Shown: positions 44,706 to 56,497 of the stretch, piece after piece
How the letters are laid out: every line of letters starts with the position of its first letter
Position numbering within the stretch: the first letter of the stretch is position 1
Assembly (NCBI RefSeq): GCF_001653235.2
Contig: NW_019154048.1
Location: forward strand, 248,001-312,000
Reading direction: 5' to 3'
Length of the DNA stretch: 64,000 nucleotides
Origin: Pochonia chlamydosporia 170
Taxonomy: Eukaryota; Ascomycota; Sordariomycetes; Hypocreales; Clavicipitaceae
Made by a program: the position numbers and the translations under genes
Notes under the pieces: model-generated
Told to the model about the DNA's origin: nothing
The model's database searches: none
The model's input: only the letters and a program-made list of their open reading frames with translations

Positions 44706-47700
44706 TTATTGCGTCAAATTCCTAGCCGACAGAATCTGATTCAACTCCGCCAATTTCACTGGCTTCGTCAAAAATAAGTCAATCCCGCTTGTAAACGCCT
44801 CCTGCTGTGCATCCGCGCTGGCCAGCCCCGTGAGCGCGAATATCGTACACCGGTGCAGACTCAATTCAGCCTCGGTGCTGCGAATGTGCCGTGTTGCTTC
44901 GAATCCGTCCATTACCGGCATGGAAATATCCATGAAGACGCACTTGTAGAGGCCTCTGCCTTCGCGGAACTGGTCGACGGCTTGTTGACCATTTGTAGCT
45001 GTGCGGTAAGGGAGGCGAAGCTTCTTCATGTATGTTGTGAGGATTTTGAGGTTGATGGGGTTATCGTCGACGAGCAGGAAGCTCGTGCCTGGTTGTTCCG
45101 AGTCAATATCTGACGCGGAGTCATTGCCATTTGTTGTGGTCGTGAGTGGTGTGGAGCGACGAACTCGCTCCGGGAGGGAGATTTCTTGGAAAGAGCTTGA
45201 GACGATGGATTCGGGCGTTCCATCAAGAACAGGCATGCCGGCAGTATCTGGTGTACCGATGGAAGTTGTCGGTGCTTGCGGACCATCTTCGTTCTCAGGT
45301 GTTTGGGCTGCTGATGGGGCGATGGGATTGAGAGTTGCTTGGTATGTTGTCCATCGCTTGAACGTCAACGCAAGGACTTTTGCAAGCTTTCTGGGTCCAA
45401 CCCTAAGGGTGTTGTCAGTGACGAAGGAATAGGAACTTCAGGCTTTTGCCGGGAGACTTACGGTTGGGCGCTGAATTCCCACAGTTGGTCGTTGGGTCTG
45501 CGCTTAAATATGCTGTTCTCTGCCAAGTCCCGGGCGGCCACTGCATTTCTGCAAATCACCACAGCTGGAGGTGACGACGCATTTCGCTGTGTGTGAATAT
45601 GCGAATTCAAGTGCAAATATGTCTCATCGCACAATAGCAAATCTGGCACGAGTGTGTTGCTTTCAGATGGGTCTACCACTTGCATTTGGAGCCAGTCTCG
45701 ACAGATGTTCGCGATTCCGTCCTGTTCCACCACATTCGTCCCAAACACACCATCCTCGCTATCAACAGATGGTGTGTCTCGAAAGCCCAGGAGGAGAACT
45801 CTCAAGCCACGGAGGTCGTTTCTTTGGGCCTCGAATTCGTTCCCTGGACTCAAGAGCCTCGGGGTTGCACTGTCTGGCGCAACAGCGGGTAACGGCAATG
45901 TGACCGACACGCTTGTGCCTTTGTCAACAACGCTTTGTATTGAGATGGATCCCTTGAGTGCCGTGACAATTCTCTCGACAAAGCTGAGACCTAGGCCCAT
46001 CCCTGGTTTGAGGCCGTCCTCTTGGATAAACGGAGTAAATACGTCGTTCTCCAGATATGACTTGCCAATGCCGCACCCCGAATCAGTCACTGTAAGCCGA
46101 ACATATGTGCTAGCTTTCTCCCCGTCACCCGGTGCTACCTGCGGCTGATCCAAGGAGACTTTGACGAACCCCTTTGTTGTGAACTTGAGAGAGTTGCCAA
46201 CCAGATTCATGACAACCCGGCGAAGTGCGCCTGGTTGGGAGTAGAACTGCCAGGAGGCGTTTGGTTGAATATCAACACATATCGTCGCGATATCTGATTC
46301 CTTTTGAGATGCCATACAGTCAACCAGCTCGTTTGGCTGCATTGCCTCAGTAGGAGCTGTGTTCCCATGCTGACCTCCGTTTGGACCAAGAGTTCGAAGT
46401 TGGAAAATTCGTCCAGCATAGACGCTTTCTACAACCTCCTCTACAATCAAGTCTACGCTGACGCGTGAAACGATGCTCATCATACCGGACTCGATGGTTG
46501 CCATTTTTCCAGATCGCAATCCTCGCTCCTCTACGTCGCCATTGTCCTGTGGCACAGGCGCTGGGGAGAGAAAATTATTGACTCCGCTCCAGTCCAACAA
46601 ATGGTCGACAGTGTCAAGCAGAGTACGGCTGCATGTTTCCATCGAGTGCAGCAGGTCACCCTGGAAAGCATCCAAGGCAGTGTCATGCAGCAATTCTGCG
46701 CCCAGGATGATTCCATGCAGAGGCGAACGTAGTTCATGTGAGATGGAGCTCAACACGTCCATCTTGGACCGCTCCACCACCTTCGAGTCTATGCGAAACA
46801 CCTCTGCCATGATGACAGTACCAAACGCTAAGAGATAGCTCAGTTCACCTTCCACCGACAAAACGCGTGATGCTTTCTTTGTATAGGCAAAGCCACCAGC
46901 ATACCAGCGTCGCTTTTGGGGATCCCAGAGAGGGAAAAAGGCCACATTGCGAGCCCCAGGCAGCAAGTCCCTCACAAAGTCTTCCATGCCATACTCATGT
47001 ACTGCGAGTTCCGATGGTCTGGCCGCCTGAGAGCCTAGATGAGGGCCAAGATGAGGGCCAAAACTATCTCGGACCAAGTCTAGGATAGGCAGCGGGGGTT
47101 TGTATTCTGGTTCAGTATCTGGCTGGTTCGGGCTGTCCGGCTCAGTCAAAGCGATGATAGTGCCTCTGGGGTAGTTTTTTAGATATTCGCCCAACGCGTG
47201 CTCAGGGAGCTGCTTGTAACATTGCTCCTGATCATGTCCGTCGATACTCGAATATGAAGAAGTGGAGAATCCCAGGACCTTGCAGCATGGGCATTTATTC
47301 GGATTACCAGCTGAATAGTGCATGCTAGTGGCAGATGATCGTCGCTCGCACTCGTGAGTCCCTGGGATGCCTCCAACAGTAGCACGTCCGCCAAAGGATG
47401 AAATGCCCGCATCCAAAAATAGTACGCCATCAGCTTCGATCGATTCGCGAATGATTTTCGCCGCTTTGGAGAAAATGTGCTTTGCGGATTTGATAGAAGC
47501 ATCATTGACGAGATTCGGTCTGTCCCTTGCTGCCGAGGTTTGAGGTGCTGTGTCTGTATTCTGACTTAGCCCATGTGATGCATCATCAATAGGATGCCAG
47601 AACCTACCACTCCAGTCATCACCACTGTTGCCATTGCCCTGAGTCTGGCTCAGCCTGCGTTCGTCCATATCATCACCACAAGGCGCCGCCTCCCACCCCC

Positions 47701-48517
47701 AGGTGGTTGATTTGCCCTGGACGAAACTCCCAACGCCCTTCACCATTCTGTCTGCTCGCCTTTGGCCATCTCTAAACCTCCTTGTCTCCAGATAACCCAT
47801 GATCGTTCTTGCAAGGTCTTGCATAATTGGCACGACGTTGGGATCGTTCCCCTCCCTACTTTCCATGTCCAACACGCTAAAGATACCAATATCTATCCCC
47901 TTGGGTGTTCGTAGCGGTACCGCGGCATAGAACCTGTACCCTGGCCAAGATCCGTGCATCGTTTTTCCAACTGTCAGCGGGTGGTTCATCAGGTCGCCTA
48001 CAACAGTTACGGGTAGCTCTTGTACAGCATCCTGGCCGCATCCCAGCCGCTCGGTAGTATCTTGCGACCCTGTTGCTGTAAGAACACTGTCGCAGACACT
48101 ACTTCCTCGAGGTAGCGAGGTGCCCCAAAGCAAGAGTTGCGTCTCGAGACCATCTCGTCCACTGGGCTGCTGCGCAGCGCTACTGCCGGGCGAAAGGGGT
48201 GTCGTAGGCGTGGCTTCAGCAACAATGTATTGGTACTTTCTGTCGAAAAGCGAGATAAAGGCTCGAGCAGCATTGAGCCGGTGCACACCCAGCTCAGCAA
48301 AGGCTGTCAGGGCGGGGTCGGGAGTAAGTTCTGACGGATAGATGGGCGCATCGTCGGGGTTGGGGAAGACTTGATTGATTAAGGATGAGTCGTACCTACG
48401 CTCAATGCACCGTTAGCTTTTGAAATGCGGTGGGACATGTTGGAGCCATTGGGTAGGAATGGCGTACCGATAGGTTTCACGCTCACGAGCTTCCTCGGCC
48501 AAGATGTTGTTGGCCAT
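44706..48517 (-). CDS. Hybrid histidine kinase (GAF - HisKA - HATPase - receiver)
   Basis: Three exons: 48517-48468, 48395-45462 and 45402-44706, 1226 aa; phases agree. The N-terminus (EEARERETYRYDSS) leads into a GAF-like sensor: GVHRLNAARAFISLFDRKYQ, VCDSVL, HGSWPGYRFYAAVPLRTPKG and IGIFSVLDMESREG. A long Gly/Ser-rich insert and a CPCC motif follow. The dimerisation/phosphoacceptor helix has SSISHELRSPLHG with His at residue 570. The ATPase lobe has NLVGNSLKFTTKGFV (N box), VTDSGCGIG (G1) and GMGLGLSFVERI (G2). The C-terminal receiver has FLLVDDNPINLKIL, VFMDISMPVMDG (phospho-Asp 1153) and FLTKPVK. It would feed the Ypd1/Skn7/Ssk1 phosphorelay. No PAS domain or membrane span is seen, so it is probably cytosolic. 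The ligand is unknown. Confidence 0.94.
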
Positions 48518-49421
48518 GGCTGTACCAAGCGACCTGACACGCGGAGTTGTCAAGGTGAATGGCTGTGAAATATCATGACAGGATTGCCTACGGCGTGGCG
48601 AAGGATGGTCTTTGCAGCGACAGTGGGTGACGATTTCACAATCGGGTGCAGAAGAAGGGTCGAGATGTGTGAAACGGCAACCAAAAAAAAGGTGACCGGT
48701 CAACTCTGATGAAATTGGAACCTTCTCAGCAAGGTGGTGATTTTGCCCCACCAACTTTTGCACTTGACCTCTCTGACCTGGTGGATTTCACCAACGACAA
48801 CAGCTGTCAAGGCAGAAGTGGAGTCAAGGGTCCATCCACCACTATCGGTATCGGCGCCTTTGAGCATGGGCCATCAAATGGGGTTCGAAGGATTAATTAA
48901 GGTAAACCGGCGCCACCAGCGATCGGATCCGTGGTGCATGGTCAAGATCAACCAATGCAATCTACCCCAGAACTCACTGGTGAGATGTTTGATGCATCGC
49001 TTATCTCGAACTGCATCAAAGGCGCAAGGGTGAAGTTTATGCTGATGGATATGGCTCGCAATGAGGTGAGCAAGGTGTCAAGAGTCGGGGCCAGGGTAGG
49101 TCCCAATGTCAATCTACCATATCAGATATCTTCACGATGACAGAAATGTCCACCAATAGGGCATACATTCTACTATCATATCCTAGCCTACCAGGTCTGA
49201 TCCAAAATACGAGGCGTCACCCTAACTGCGGAGATAGGTATTATCAAAAAGAGACAGGAAGAATAGAATACATTTGGTATCATGCCGAAACGCAAAGACG
49301 CAACCAAAGAAACGAGCCCATTACAAGAGCAGTGAAAAAACGCCTGCACCAAACCTGTATCCCTTTTGAATTCCAAGTCTCATATCTGTCTCCACATAAT
49401 TATCATTAAAATTGCTATGAT
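48518..49421. promoter_or_regulatory. Upstream region of the histidine kinase gene
   Basis: A 0.9-kb region; the 3' UTR of the GATA gene enters from the right. No exon or clear motif seen. Confidence 0.45.
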
Positions 49422-50188
49422 TTAGCAAGAAGAAGGTTGTTTTGGGAACTCCCTTGCAGCCCGAATCCTCCCACGTCGCTTGGCATATATCAGTCCACAC
49501 ACGTTGCAAAGAGTGCCGGGTCCAGCAGGGCCATTTCGCCATTTGGGTGTGTGATGCGTCGAGCAGGTACGGCAGGTAATACTTCGAGGTCTTTTTGCGG
49601 GCACTCGCTGGCCGAGTAATGCATCATCGCCCTTCCTTCTCCTACTGCACAAGTTGCCAAGAGGGTGGTGCTGGGAGATGTGGTTACTTTCCACTGGACT
49701 AAGCACATCGACATCGACATCGACATCATCCTGTATACTCTCGATTTCTGTCGGGACCACATTTTGATTGCGTAGGGCAAGTATCTTGTCGATATTGTTG
49801 CCGATGTTTTGTGACAGGTCGAGAATAGCGTACAGGTCATCTTCGCTGACCCTTTCCCCGATCGCCCCGTTCTCCGTGGGAAAATGTCCAATGTGCCATG
49901 CTAGTAAGCCAACGTCTAGTTTGATCTGATTGAGTCGAGTTAGTCATGCAACCCAGAAATGAACTGACATTTGAGAAGGGTCTGAAATAATAGACATGTG
50001 ATAAGAAAAAGCAGGAATGTTGGAAAACCTACCGTATCAAAGCTTTCGCCAAGTCTCAAGTCATTCAAAGAAAACTTTAGACCAGGCGGTTTGGACGACC
50101 CGTTGAGCGGGGCATCGTAGCCTCGAAGGGGACTCCCATGATGGAACGATACCTGCTCGGCGGTCGTGTCTGAGGCGGCAACAGACAT
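49422..50188 (-). CDS. GATA-type zinc-finger factor, NsdD/SUB-1-like, short form
   Basis: Two exons: 50188-50033 and 49925-49422, 219 aa from the ATG of MSVAASDTTAEQVSF; intron 107 nt with branch GACTAAC. The frame upstream of this ATG stays open for 28 codons (to a CTAG acceptor-like site at about 50259), so a further 5' exon is possible. The region AEQVSFHHGSPLRGYDAPL, PPGLKFSLNDLRLG and LDVGLLAWHIGHFPTENGA is the conserved block of NsdD/SUB-1 regulators of sexual development and secondary metabolism. One GATA finger is at residues ~170-195: CRTC, 18 residues, CNVC, with TPKWRNGPAGPGTLCNVCG. Here it sits close to the C-terminus. Known NsdD proteins are about twice as long, so this looks like a trimmed paralogue. 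A GATGTC repeat encodes DVDVDVDV. Confidence 0.8.
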
Positions 50189-52249
50189 GTACGGTCGGGG
50201 CAACGTCTGCTGGGGAGGCGAAGAAGATGAGGCCGGTTTAAGAGCCAGGTATTGCTAGGACAGCAGCGTTGAATCGATACTCGACACCAGACGGCATGAG
50301 GAAGTTTGGTCGGTGAGTGAAGAGAGTTGCCTCACTACTTAAGCAGGCTGGGAGGGGAACTGGCTAGCAGCTGGCAGGGAGCTTGTCGTAAGATCACAAT
50401 GTAGTCCAGTGGCACTGCGGCTTCGGAATGTACAAGGTACAGACGAGGAAGCCCAAGTGCAGCGAGTGTAGAGAAGTTTACCTCGAGTGTGGAATAAATT
50501 AGACAGGAAAAGAAAGAGGTTAAAAAGGGAAAAAAGTTCAGGTATGGCGGTTGCGATGGCCAAAAGTAAAATGCAGATGATGAATGGGGATGGGGAAAGT
50601 TTGAAATGGCCATTTGATTTGGGCTGAAAAAGCAAAGGGCAGATAAAAGCATTCATGTCATGTCTGTCTGCCGCCACTGGCTGTCAGGTGCAAGTTGAGT
50701 GGGGACATGGAACTTCAATTGAAGGTTGGACCTTGACATGGACCTTGAAATAGCGGACGGGGATAAGCAGGACCCTGAAAAACAGCACTGGCCCCAGTTG
50801 AGCCGTCAGATCAGGTCCACCCAGTGCCAGCAGATCCACTAAATCAATATGTTGCAAGGCACCAGACTGCACCTACCCACCTGGCCGCCCTCGGCGAAGA
50901 TGGAGAGGACTTCGGCCAAAATTGGACTTGGCAATATAAACACAACGATATATATCACGCTTGGCGCATACCGAGAGTTGACTTGACTTCTTGTGGGAGC
51001 TTACTCTTGGCATCTGCATGTCAGGAAGAGGGACCACCCTCTCCATTCCCTGACCAAGATCAATGACCTGGGCAAATATTGCAGCCCAACATTGAATACC
51101 CACCAGACGTCAGTGCCTGTCTGTGCATCAATTGACAGCCAGCATTTTACACTCAGTTGAGTCTGCTCAAGGTCAACGTCTGATAAATACCCCCAGACAC
51201 GTTCCCCAAGGGTTCAACAACAACAAGACAATCATCTTCTCTTTACTAGCCGAAACCTCCTTACCCCATTTTTCATCCCCTTGACCTCCTCAAAGCCTCA
51301 AAAAACCGGAGTATTTGGCCCGTCCCGAGCATCTTCGCTGCCAGCGTGACGTCAGGATTACACACAAAGTGGCGTTACACCATGAAAGGGCCACACACCA
51401 TCACTTCAACTTCCTTCCGCCTCTTGCAGCAATGGCATGACCAGAACTCAGCATTCCCCAATATTAGAGCCCTTAAATTGTTTCGCCACTGATAGCACTG
51501 CCCGCCGAGTAGACAGGCACCCAAGCATCCCACTTGCCGGCTGGTTGCTGTTGCAGCGCCAGCTTCAAAGCAACAGCCAGATTCAATTCAACCAGGAAGA
51601 TACTCTCCGCCCAATAACAATGCAAAAACAAAGCAATTTGATAATCGACGTCGAATGTTTCACACAGACCGTGCCATGGCTCCTTAGCCTTCGCGGAATC
51701 CAGTCTGACAACCCCTGAATTGTTGTTTTCTTTTTTTGGTTTTCAACAAGCAAAGCTGGTAGTCCCAGTGATGCCAATGCTTCTAATGAACCAAACCAAA
51801 CATGTACAGCTGCTTCAGGAGACTCCATCCGCGAATTTGAAGGCTATCAGTCCGCATCATAGGTCTCAAGAAGTGATCTAGCTAGCTAGCTTGACAAGAG
51901 AGACTGCCGTTAACCACCTATCCAACTTTGATTTGGTTGACTGTCTTTGAGATGGAGTACACCTCAAATCAGGCAAGACTACGCTAACCGTGCCTAGCTT
52001 GAATACTTAGATTTCCACTGATGAGGGCGCCATCTAAATCACCTAGTATTGCCAAGTTATGACTTGATCCCTCCAAGTAATCATCATGCACTGTTAAAGA
52101 TGGAAGCAGAAATCACACCAAGAGTACAAGTCAATTCTCTACCTTCCCCCTTTTGTCTATACTTCAATCACATATCTAGCCCAATCATTACGCTACAATC
52201 GTATATACTCGTTCTGTGCCATAAGAACAACCTGCGAAAGCTTCAACTC
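50189..52249. promoter_or_regulatory. Long upstream region of the GATA gene
   Basis: A 2-kb region without a supported gene. It contains a perfect CRE palindrome TGACGTCA at 51347-51354 and a GCTAGCTAGCTAGC-like run near 51880-51891. The leftmost 100 bp may contain an extra GATA-gene exon. The zuotin 3' UTR enters from the right. Confidence 0.45.
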
Positions 52250-53666
52250 TTACGCAAGAGTCTTGACTTCACCATCCTTGAGCTTGCCAGCGCCAACAAG
52301 TCTCTTAACCTCGTCGGACCAAACAGCCTTGATCTTATCAGCAACAGTAAGACCATTCAGCTTTCCAGCAAGAGCAGCAATCTCATCAGGGTCAATCTTG
52401 GCCTGAACAAGCTCGACGTCACCCAGGACAGCGTCAATCTGGGCAGCAGAAGCATCGCCACCGGCAGCAAAGTAGTTGGCATCCTTGACGGAGCCCTTGA
52501 GCACACGCTTGTTCTTCTTGACGGCATTCTTAGCAGCCTCCTTGGCCTTCTTTGCAGACTCTCGGTCCGCCTTGGCACTAGCCTCAGCATCGGCCTTGGC
52601 CTTCTCCTCGGCTTCCTTCTGAGCCTTGGCCTCCTCAGCAGCCTTCTTCTCGGCGGCCTCCTTTTCGAAACGCTTCTTGTTCTTAGCAGCGTTGGCCTCC
52701 TGTCGGAAGCGCTTGATACGCTCGTCGCCGGCAGAAGCATCGTCTAGCAGCTTACGGAGACGGGCGTTGTCCTCGGCCTTCTTCTTCTTGCGGGCATTGG
52801 CGTTCTTTCGCTCGACGTGGCGCTTCTGGTCACGGTTTTCATTGTCATCGGGAACATCCTCATCGAGGTACTCAAAGGTGCGCCATGAGTCAAAGTTGTA
52901 CCAGAAGTTGTAGAAATCCTCAACGTGCTCCTTGTTAGATTCGGAGTTGCCAAACGTGGGTACGGGGTGAGTCTTGGAGAATCGAGCCTCGGACTTGAAG
53001 ACTTTGCTCCAGAGCTTGTAGAAGTCACCCTTCTGGAGCTGCTTCTTGGTAGGGGGTTCGACATCGGCTTCCTCGTCGACAGAGTCGTACTGGCGGCGCT
53101 TGACGGGGTCAAGGAGAACCTCGGTGGCCTTTTGGATACACTTGAAGAATTGGTCGTCTTCGGTGCGGCCCTGGGCAGCCTTCTTATCAGGGTGGTGCTT
53201 GAGGACCTTCTTACGGTGCGCCTTCTTAATCTGGTCCTCGGTGGCCTTCCATCGGTACTTGGAGATGCCGAGGATCTTGTAGTGATCTTGCGTCTGCAAA
53301 TTGAAACGAATTAGCCCTGCAATTCCTCATGGTGCAAGTTACGATCGTATATAATATCATTAGACATACCTTCCAGTCCTTGGCTTCGCGTTGCAGCATC
53401 ATAGGGTCCTCAGCCTCGCTCTCGTCGCTCTCATCAGCATCCTCAACCTTCTTGGCGCTCTCCTGAGCCTGGATGCGGTCGTCCTCGGAGAAGGTACGCT
53501 TGTGGCGAGCTCGGCGGGCATGAGCCAGGAAGTGAGGTCCAACGGGCTCAATGCTGCGCTGGACAGCGCCAGAGAGCTTGCCGATAGCTTTGAAGTCCTT
53601 TTCGGCGCTCCATCCCTCGGGCAGGATGGGCAGAGGCAGGTCATTGACCTGCGTTACGGTAGCCAT
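52250..53666 (-). CDS. zuo1: Zuotin, J-protein of the ribosome-associated complex
   Basis: Two exons: 53666-53370 and 53293-52250 with a 76-nt intron (donor GTATGT, acceptor TGCAG), 446 aa. Zuotin pairs with the Hsp70 Ssz1 at the ribosome exit tunnel and stimulates Ssb on nascent chains. The N-terminal ~100 residues include ARRARHKRTFSEDDRIQ. The J domain begins in exon 2 (QDHYKILGISKYRWKA) and has the HPD motif in KVLKHHPDKKAAQG. The zuotin homology region follows (GDFYKLWSKVFKSEARFS, FYNFWYNFDSWRTFEYLDED). A long charged Lys/Glu/Ala helix (about 250-360) is the ribosome-binding and middle domain. The C-terminus ends in a four-helix bundle-like segment (DEVKRLVGAGKLKDGEVKTL). Length matches the family. 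It is divergent from MZM1. Confidence 0.96.
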
Positions 53667-53941
53667 TGTGGTGTTGCTCCTTGGTGGTCGACAGGATGAT
53701 GGCTGAAGTCGTAGAATGGGACATGAACTTTTTTTTTTCGCAAATTTCTAGTGGGGGCTGCCGTTACTGTGCGGCTGGTGCTATCTGGGACCAGCATAAA
53801 AAGTTCCATGTCGCGGAAGACGGCGGAACCTGGCTCCGCTGCAACTTGATTATTCAATGCCATTCTATTAGCTACATGTGCTCAACTTGACGGAAATCTC
53901 AAAATTTAAATCCCCAGCAATCACGATACCAATACACAGCC
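53667..53941. promoter_or_regulatory. Bidirectional promoter of ZUO1 and MZM1
   Basis: Only 275 bp separate two divergent starts, one for a ribosome-associated chaperone and one for a mitochondrial assembly factor. A run of eleven T lies at 53729-53739. Confidence 0.6.
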
Positions 53942-54410
53942 ATGGCTCTCGCAGCATATAGAAACTTGATGCGCGCAGCCCGCATCGCCTTTCAAGGTAC
54001 GACTTCTAGGAATATTCGCTTTACGCAACCAATTTCAGTACTAACAGACCCTCAAGGCGATGCCCCGATTCTGGCTGCCGCTCAGCAACAAATCCGCCAC
54101 GAATTCCAACAAAAATCCTCTCTCAACTCATCCGACGCCTCTACGCAAGAAGCTATCCAACATGCGCAAGAGGTTGCCAACTTTCTGAAAGCGAATGTCG
54201 TCCAGGGAAAGCGCATGGAGGAAGGAGACAACATGTACAGTAAGTCGGACCTTGATTCGAACCAAGAGTAACAGGGAACTTATGGCTTGCTAATCATGCA
54301 ATGTAGAACTACGAATCCATGAACATACAGAAAGAGGCGACAACGAGAGTATAAAACTTGCCGGGAGTGGCACCGTAGGTGGTGGCTGCTGCGGAGGCAG
54401 TGGCAGATGA
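53942..54410 (+). CDS. mzm1: Mzm1-like LYR protein, complex III assembly factor
   Basis: Three exons: 53942-53996, 54057-54239 and 54307-54410, 113 aa, with phases matching at both introns (60 and 67 nt). The N-terminus MALAAYRNLMRAARIAFQGD carries the LYR-type motif (AYRNLMRA) and the trailing Phe. LYR proteins bind the acyl carrier protein and, for Mzm1, the Rieske iron-sulfur protein Rip1 in the mitochondrial matrix before its insertion into complex III. Further family marks are QQQIRHEFQQKSSL, HAQEVANFLKANVVQGK and YKLRIHEHTERGDNESIK. The short C-terminus ends in GGGCCGGSGR, with two adjacent cysteines. Without the introns the frame would stop after NMYSKSDLDSNQE, so the last exon is needed for the conserved C-terminus. 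Confidence 0.92.
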
Positions 54411-54631
54411 GAAGGCTAAAGGAATGAATAGACATATATGTATACATGTACAATAGTGTATAATTACTATCTGGTTACGATGGCACGCCTGTCATGATAC
54501 CCTCCGATCCGCAATGCATAAGATATAAAACCAGTTTGAATCATTATCACCACATCCGCTATGTGCTCGACCAGATTTCCATTTTCAAACACCAAACGCC
54601 GTATATGCTTCATCGTCATGGCCTGGGAGAT

Positions 54632-55826
54632 TTAGTCTCCAGAAAGGCTCGCATAGTTTGGCGTGTCATCAGCACCAGGAGGAGCTGCGACTGCCGAAGG
54701 TGGAGGCGGCAGCGCTTGGTTCGCCGCTTGAGCACCGCCTTCGATAGCCCGCTGTTGTGGTTTTCTTGCTACACCAGCGCGAGCGTCGCGAAGCATTTGT
54801 CCTCTCTCTTCCTTGTTCATTGTGCCAATTGCCTTGGGCTGACCCCATCGAACGCGCAATGGACAGCCGGCAATAACGGCTCTGCCACGGCATGCCAAAG
54901 CAGCCTTTTCGGCTCCGTCTCTGGTTTCGTAATTGACAAACGCGCAGTGGGACATGTGCGAACACACTAAACTCTTGATTTTGCCATGAGCCTTGAAGAA
55001 TTCGCGCAACTTGAACTCGGGCAGGTCGTCCTCCACACCTGTAACAAACAGTGACATGATATTCTTGTCATCGGGTGGGAGCCAATCCTTCTCGCTCGGA
55101 GGTAATTGCGCAGCGCTGGGGAATGCTTGTCGTCCCTTTCCACCTCGCGGCCTGGCACCCGCTGCCGCCGCAGCCCTACTGTCTCGAGTGCGAATGGGGC
55201 CAGGGCCACCTTGTCCAGCCCCAACCGCGACGCTGCCGCCGGAACTGTTGCCTGCTACTTCGGATTCGTTGACGGCTCGGCCTTTTCTGAAATATGGTTT
55301 GCTGTTTGCCAAGCGTTGCAGAAGCTCTCGCGCTTTGTCGTCCGTCTTTTCGTACTCCTCGGTCCCAGCCTTGCCATCTTCAATGAGCTTTTCGTTGTTC
55401 TGGGCAAAGTATTCTCTGTTGATATCGGATTGGGGGCCAGGCGCAACCATCTTGAGCGCAGCATCACGCACTGCAATGGGCAGCCCAAAGGAGAGGTCGA
55501 GCATACAGCTCTGGCAGCAGTTCTTCAGTCGCGCGCAAGTCAAGCAAATATTGGTCTTCTTTCGTCGGCCTTGAGCTCGGTCGGCACCGTTCCAGCTAAA
55601 TACGGTAAATGGTCTTGTACACTGCAGTCAGTTAGTATGCTTTCTATCACAACCAAGAGTTCAGACTGATGGCGGCAGCAGTACGTACCAATTTGCATTC
55701 TGCACCATAATCTTCCTTCACCATCTTCACATATGGGTTCTCTGGTAAACAGTTTTCACAGACTGAAGGGAAATCAGTGCTTTCCCATCCTGACCTGTTC
55801 AGGTCCTGTTTGATTTGCGGCGGCAT
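54632..55826 (-). CDS. slt11: Slt11/Ecm2 pre-mRNA splicing factor (RBM22-like)
   Basis: Two exons: 55826-55689 and 55621-54632, 375 aa, intron 67 nt with a TACTAAC branch and CTGCAG acceptor. Slt11/Ecm2 belongs to the NineTeen-related complex and contacts U6 and U2 snRNA in the active spliceosome. The N-terminal zinc-binding module has cysteines in [43 protein letters not shown] helical linker with [14 protein letters not shown] follows. After a Gly/Arg-rich segment comes one RRM (about residues 235-305): [20 protein letters not shown] with RNP-type [19 protein letters not shown], then [12 protein letters not shown]. The start [10 protein letters not shown] is preferred; an ATG eight codons upstream (55850) is in frame. 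It is divergent from ERG6. Confidence 0.95.
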
Positions 55827-56497
55827 GGCGGATAGGTATCTGGACGTCACCAGACGATAGTTCTCAACAGAGTTGGCAACGATGAACTTTTATGAATGCG
55901 ATCAGAAATCCAGTCCCGTCAGCGCCTTGCACCAAAATATGGCAGCCAAAATTTGCTGACATAAGGATGTGGCGCGTACATGGAATCAGGCGTATCGATA
56001 ACGCCGGCGGTGGCGGTGAAGTTGTGACTAAGCACAGTTACCCTTTGTCTCTCAAGCCTGCGAAAAAGCTCGTGCGCAAGCTTTGCTCCTGTCGCAAATG
56101 AGTCTCTCGGTTTCGTATTCGTAACCGGTGGCCCAGACCGCCTACCCGTTCTGTTCACGACAGCCCAATAGGAGCTAGCGGCATGTCTCCATGCACAGCC
56201 GATGGCCGCGAATGCGCCGTAAATCTAAGATTGGCCAATGAGGGGCCCCATTTTATTTAATCATGTCAGGGGCCGCCAAAGGGGTGGCATGCCCAAGGAA
56301 AAAAAAGGACGATGAAATTGGATGGCATGTGAGGCAAATGCGTATCGGGGCCATAAAACCTTCTCCAAGCTCTCCCACTGTCACCTCTGGTTGTTTCCCC
56401 ACGCCCATCTTTCCTCTACTCAAGACATACGAGTCTTCGAAAACTCTTGCCATTGTCGTCTGTGTTATCAATCGCAAAACCATCACAAACCTTCAAC
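55827..56497. promoter_or_regulatory. Divergent promoter region of SLT11 and ERG6
   Basis: A 671-bp region between divergent starts. No sterol regulatory element is evident to the eye; a CT-rich leader (about 56370-56420) precedes the ERG6 ATG. No exon seen. Confidence 0.5.
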
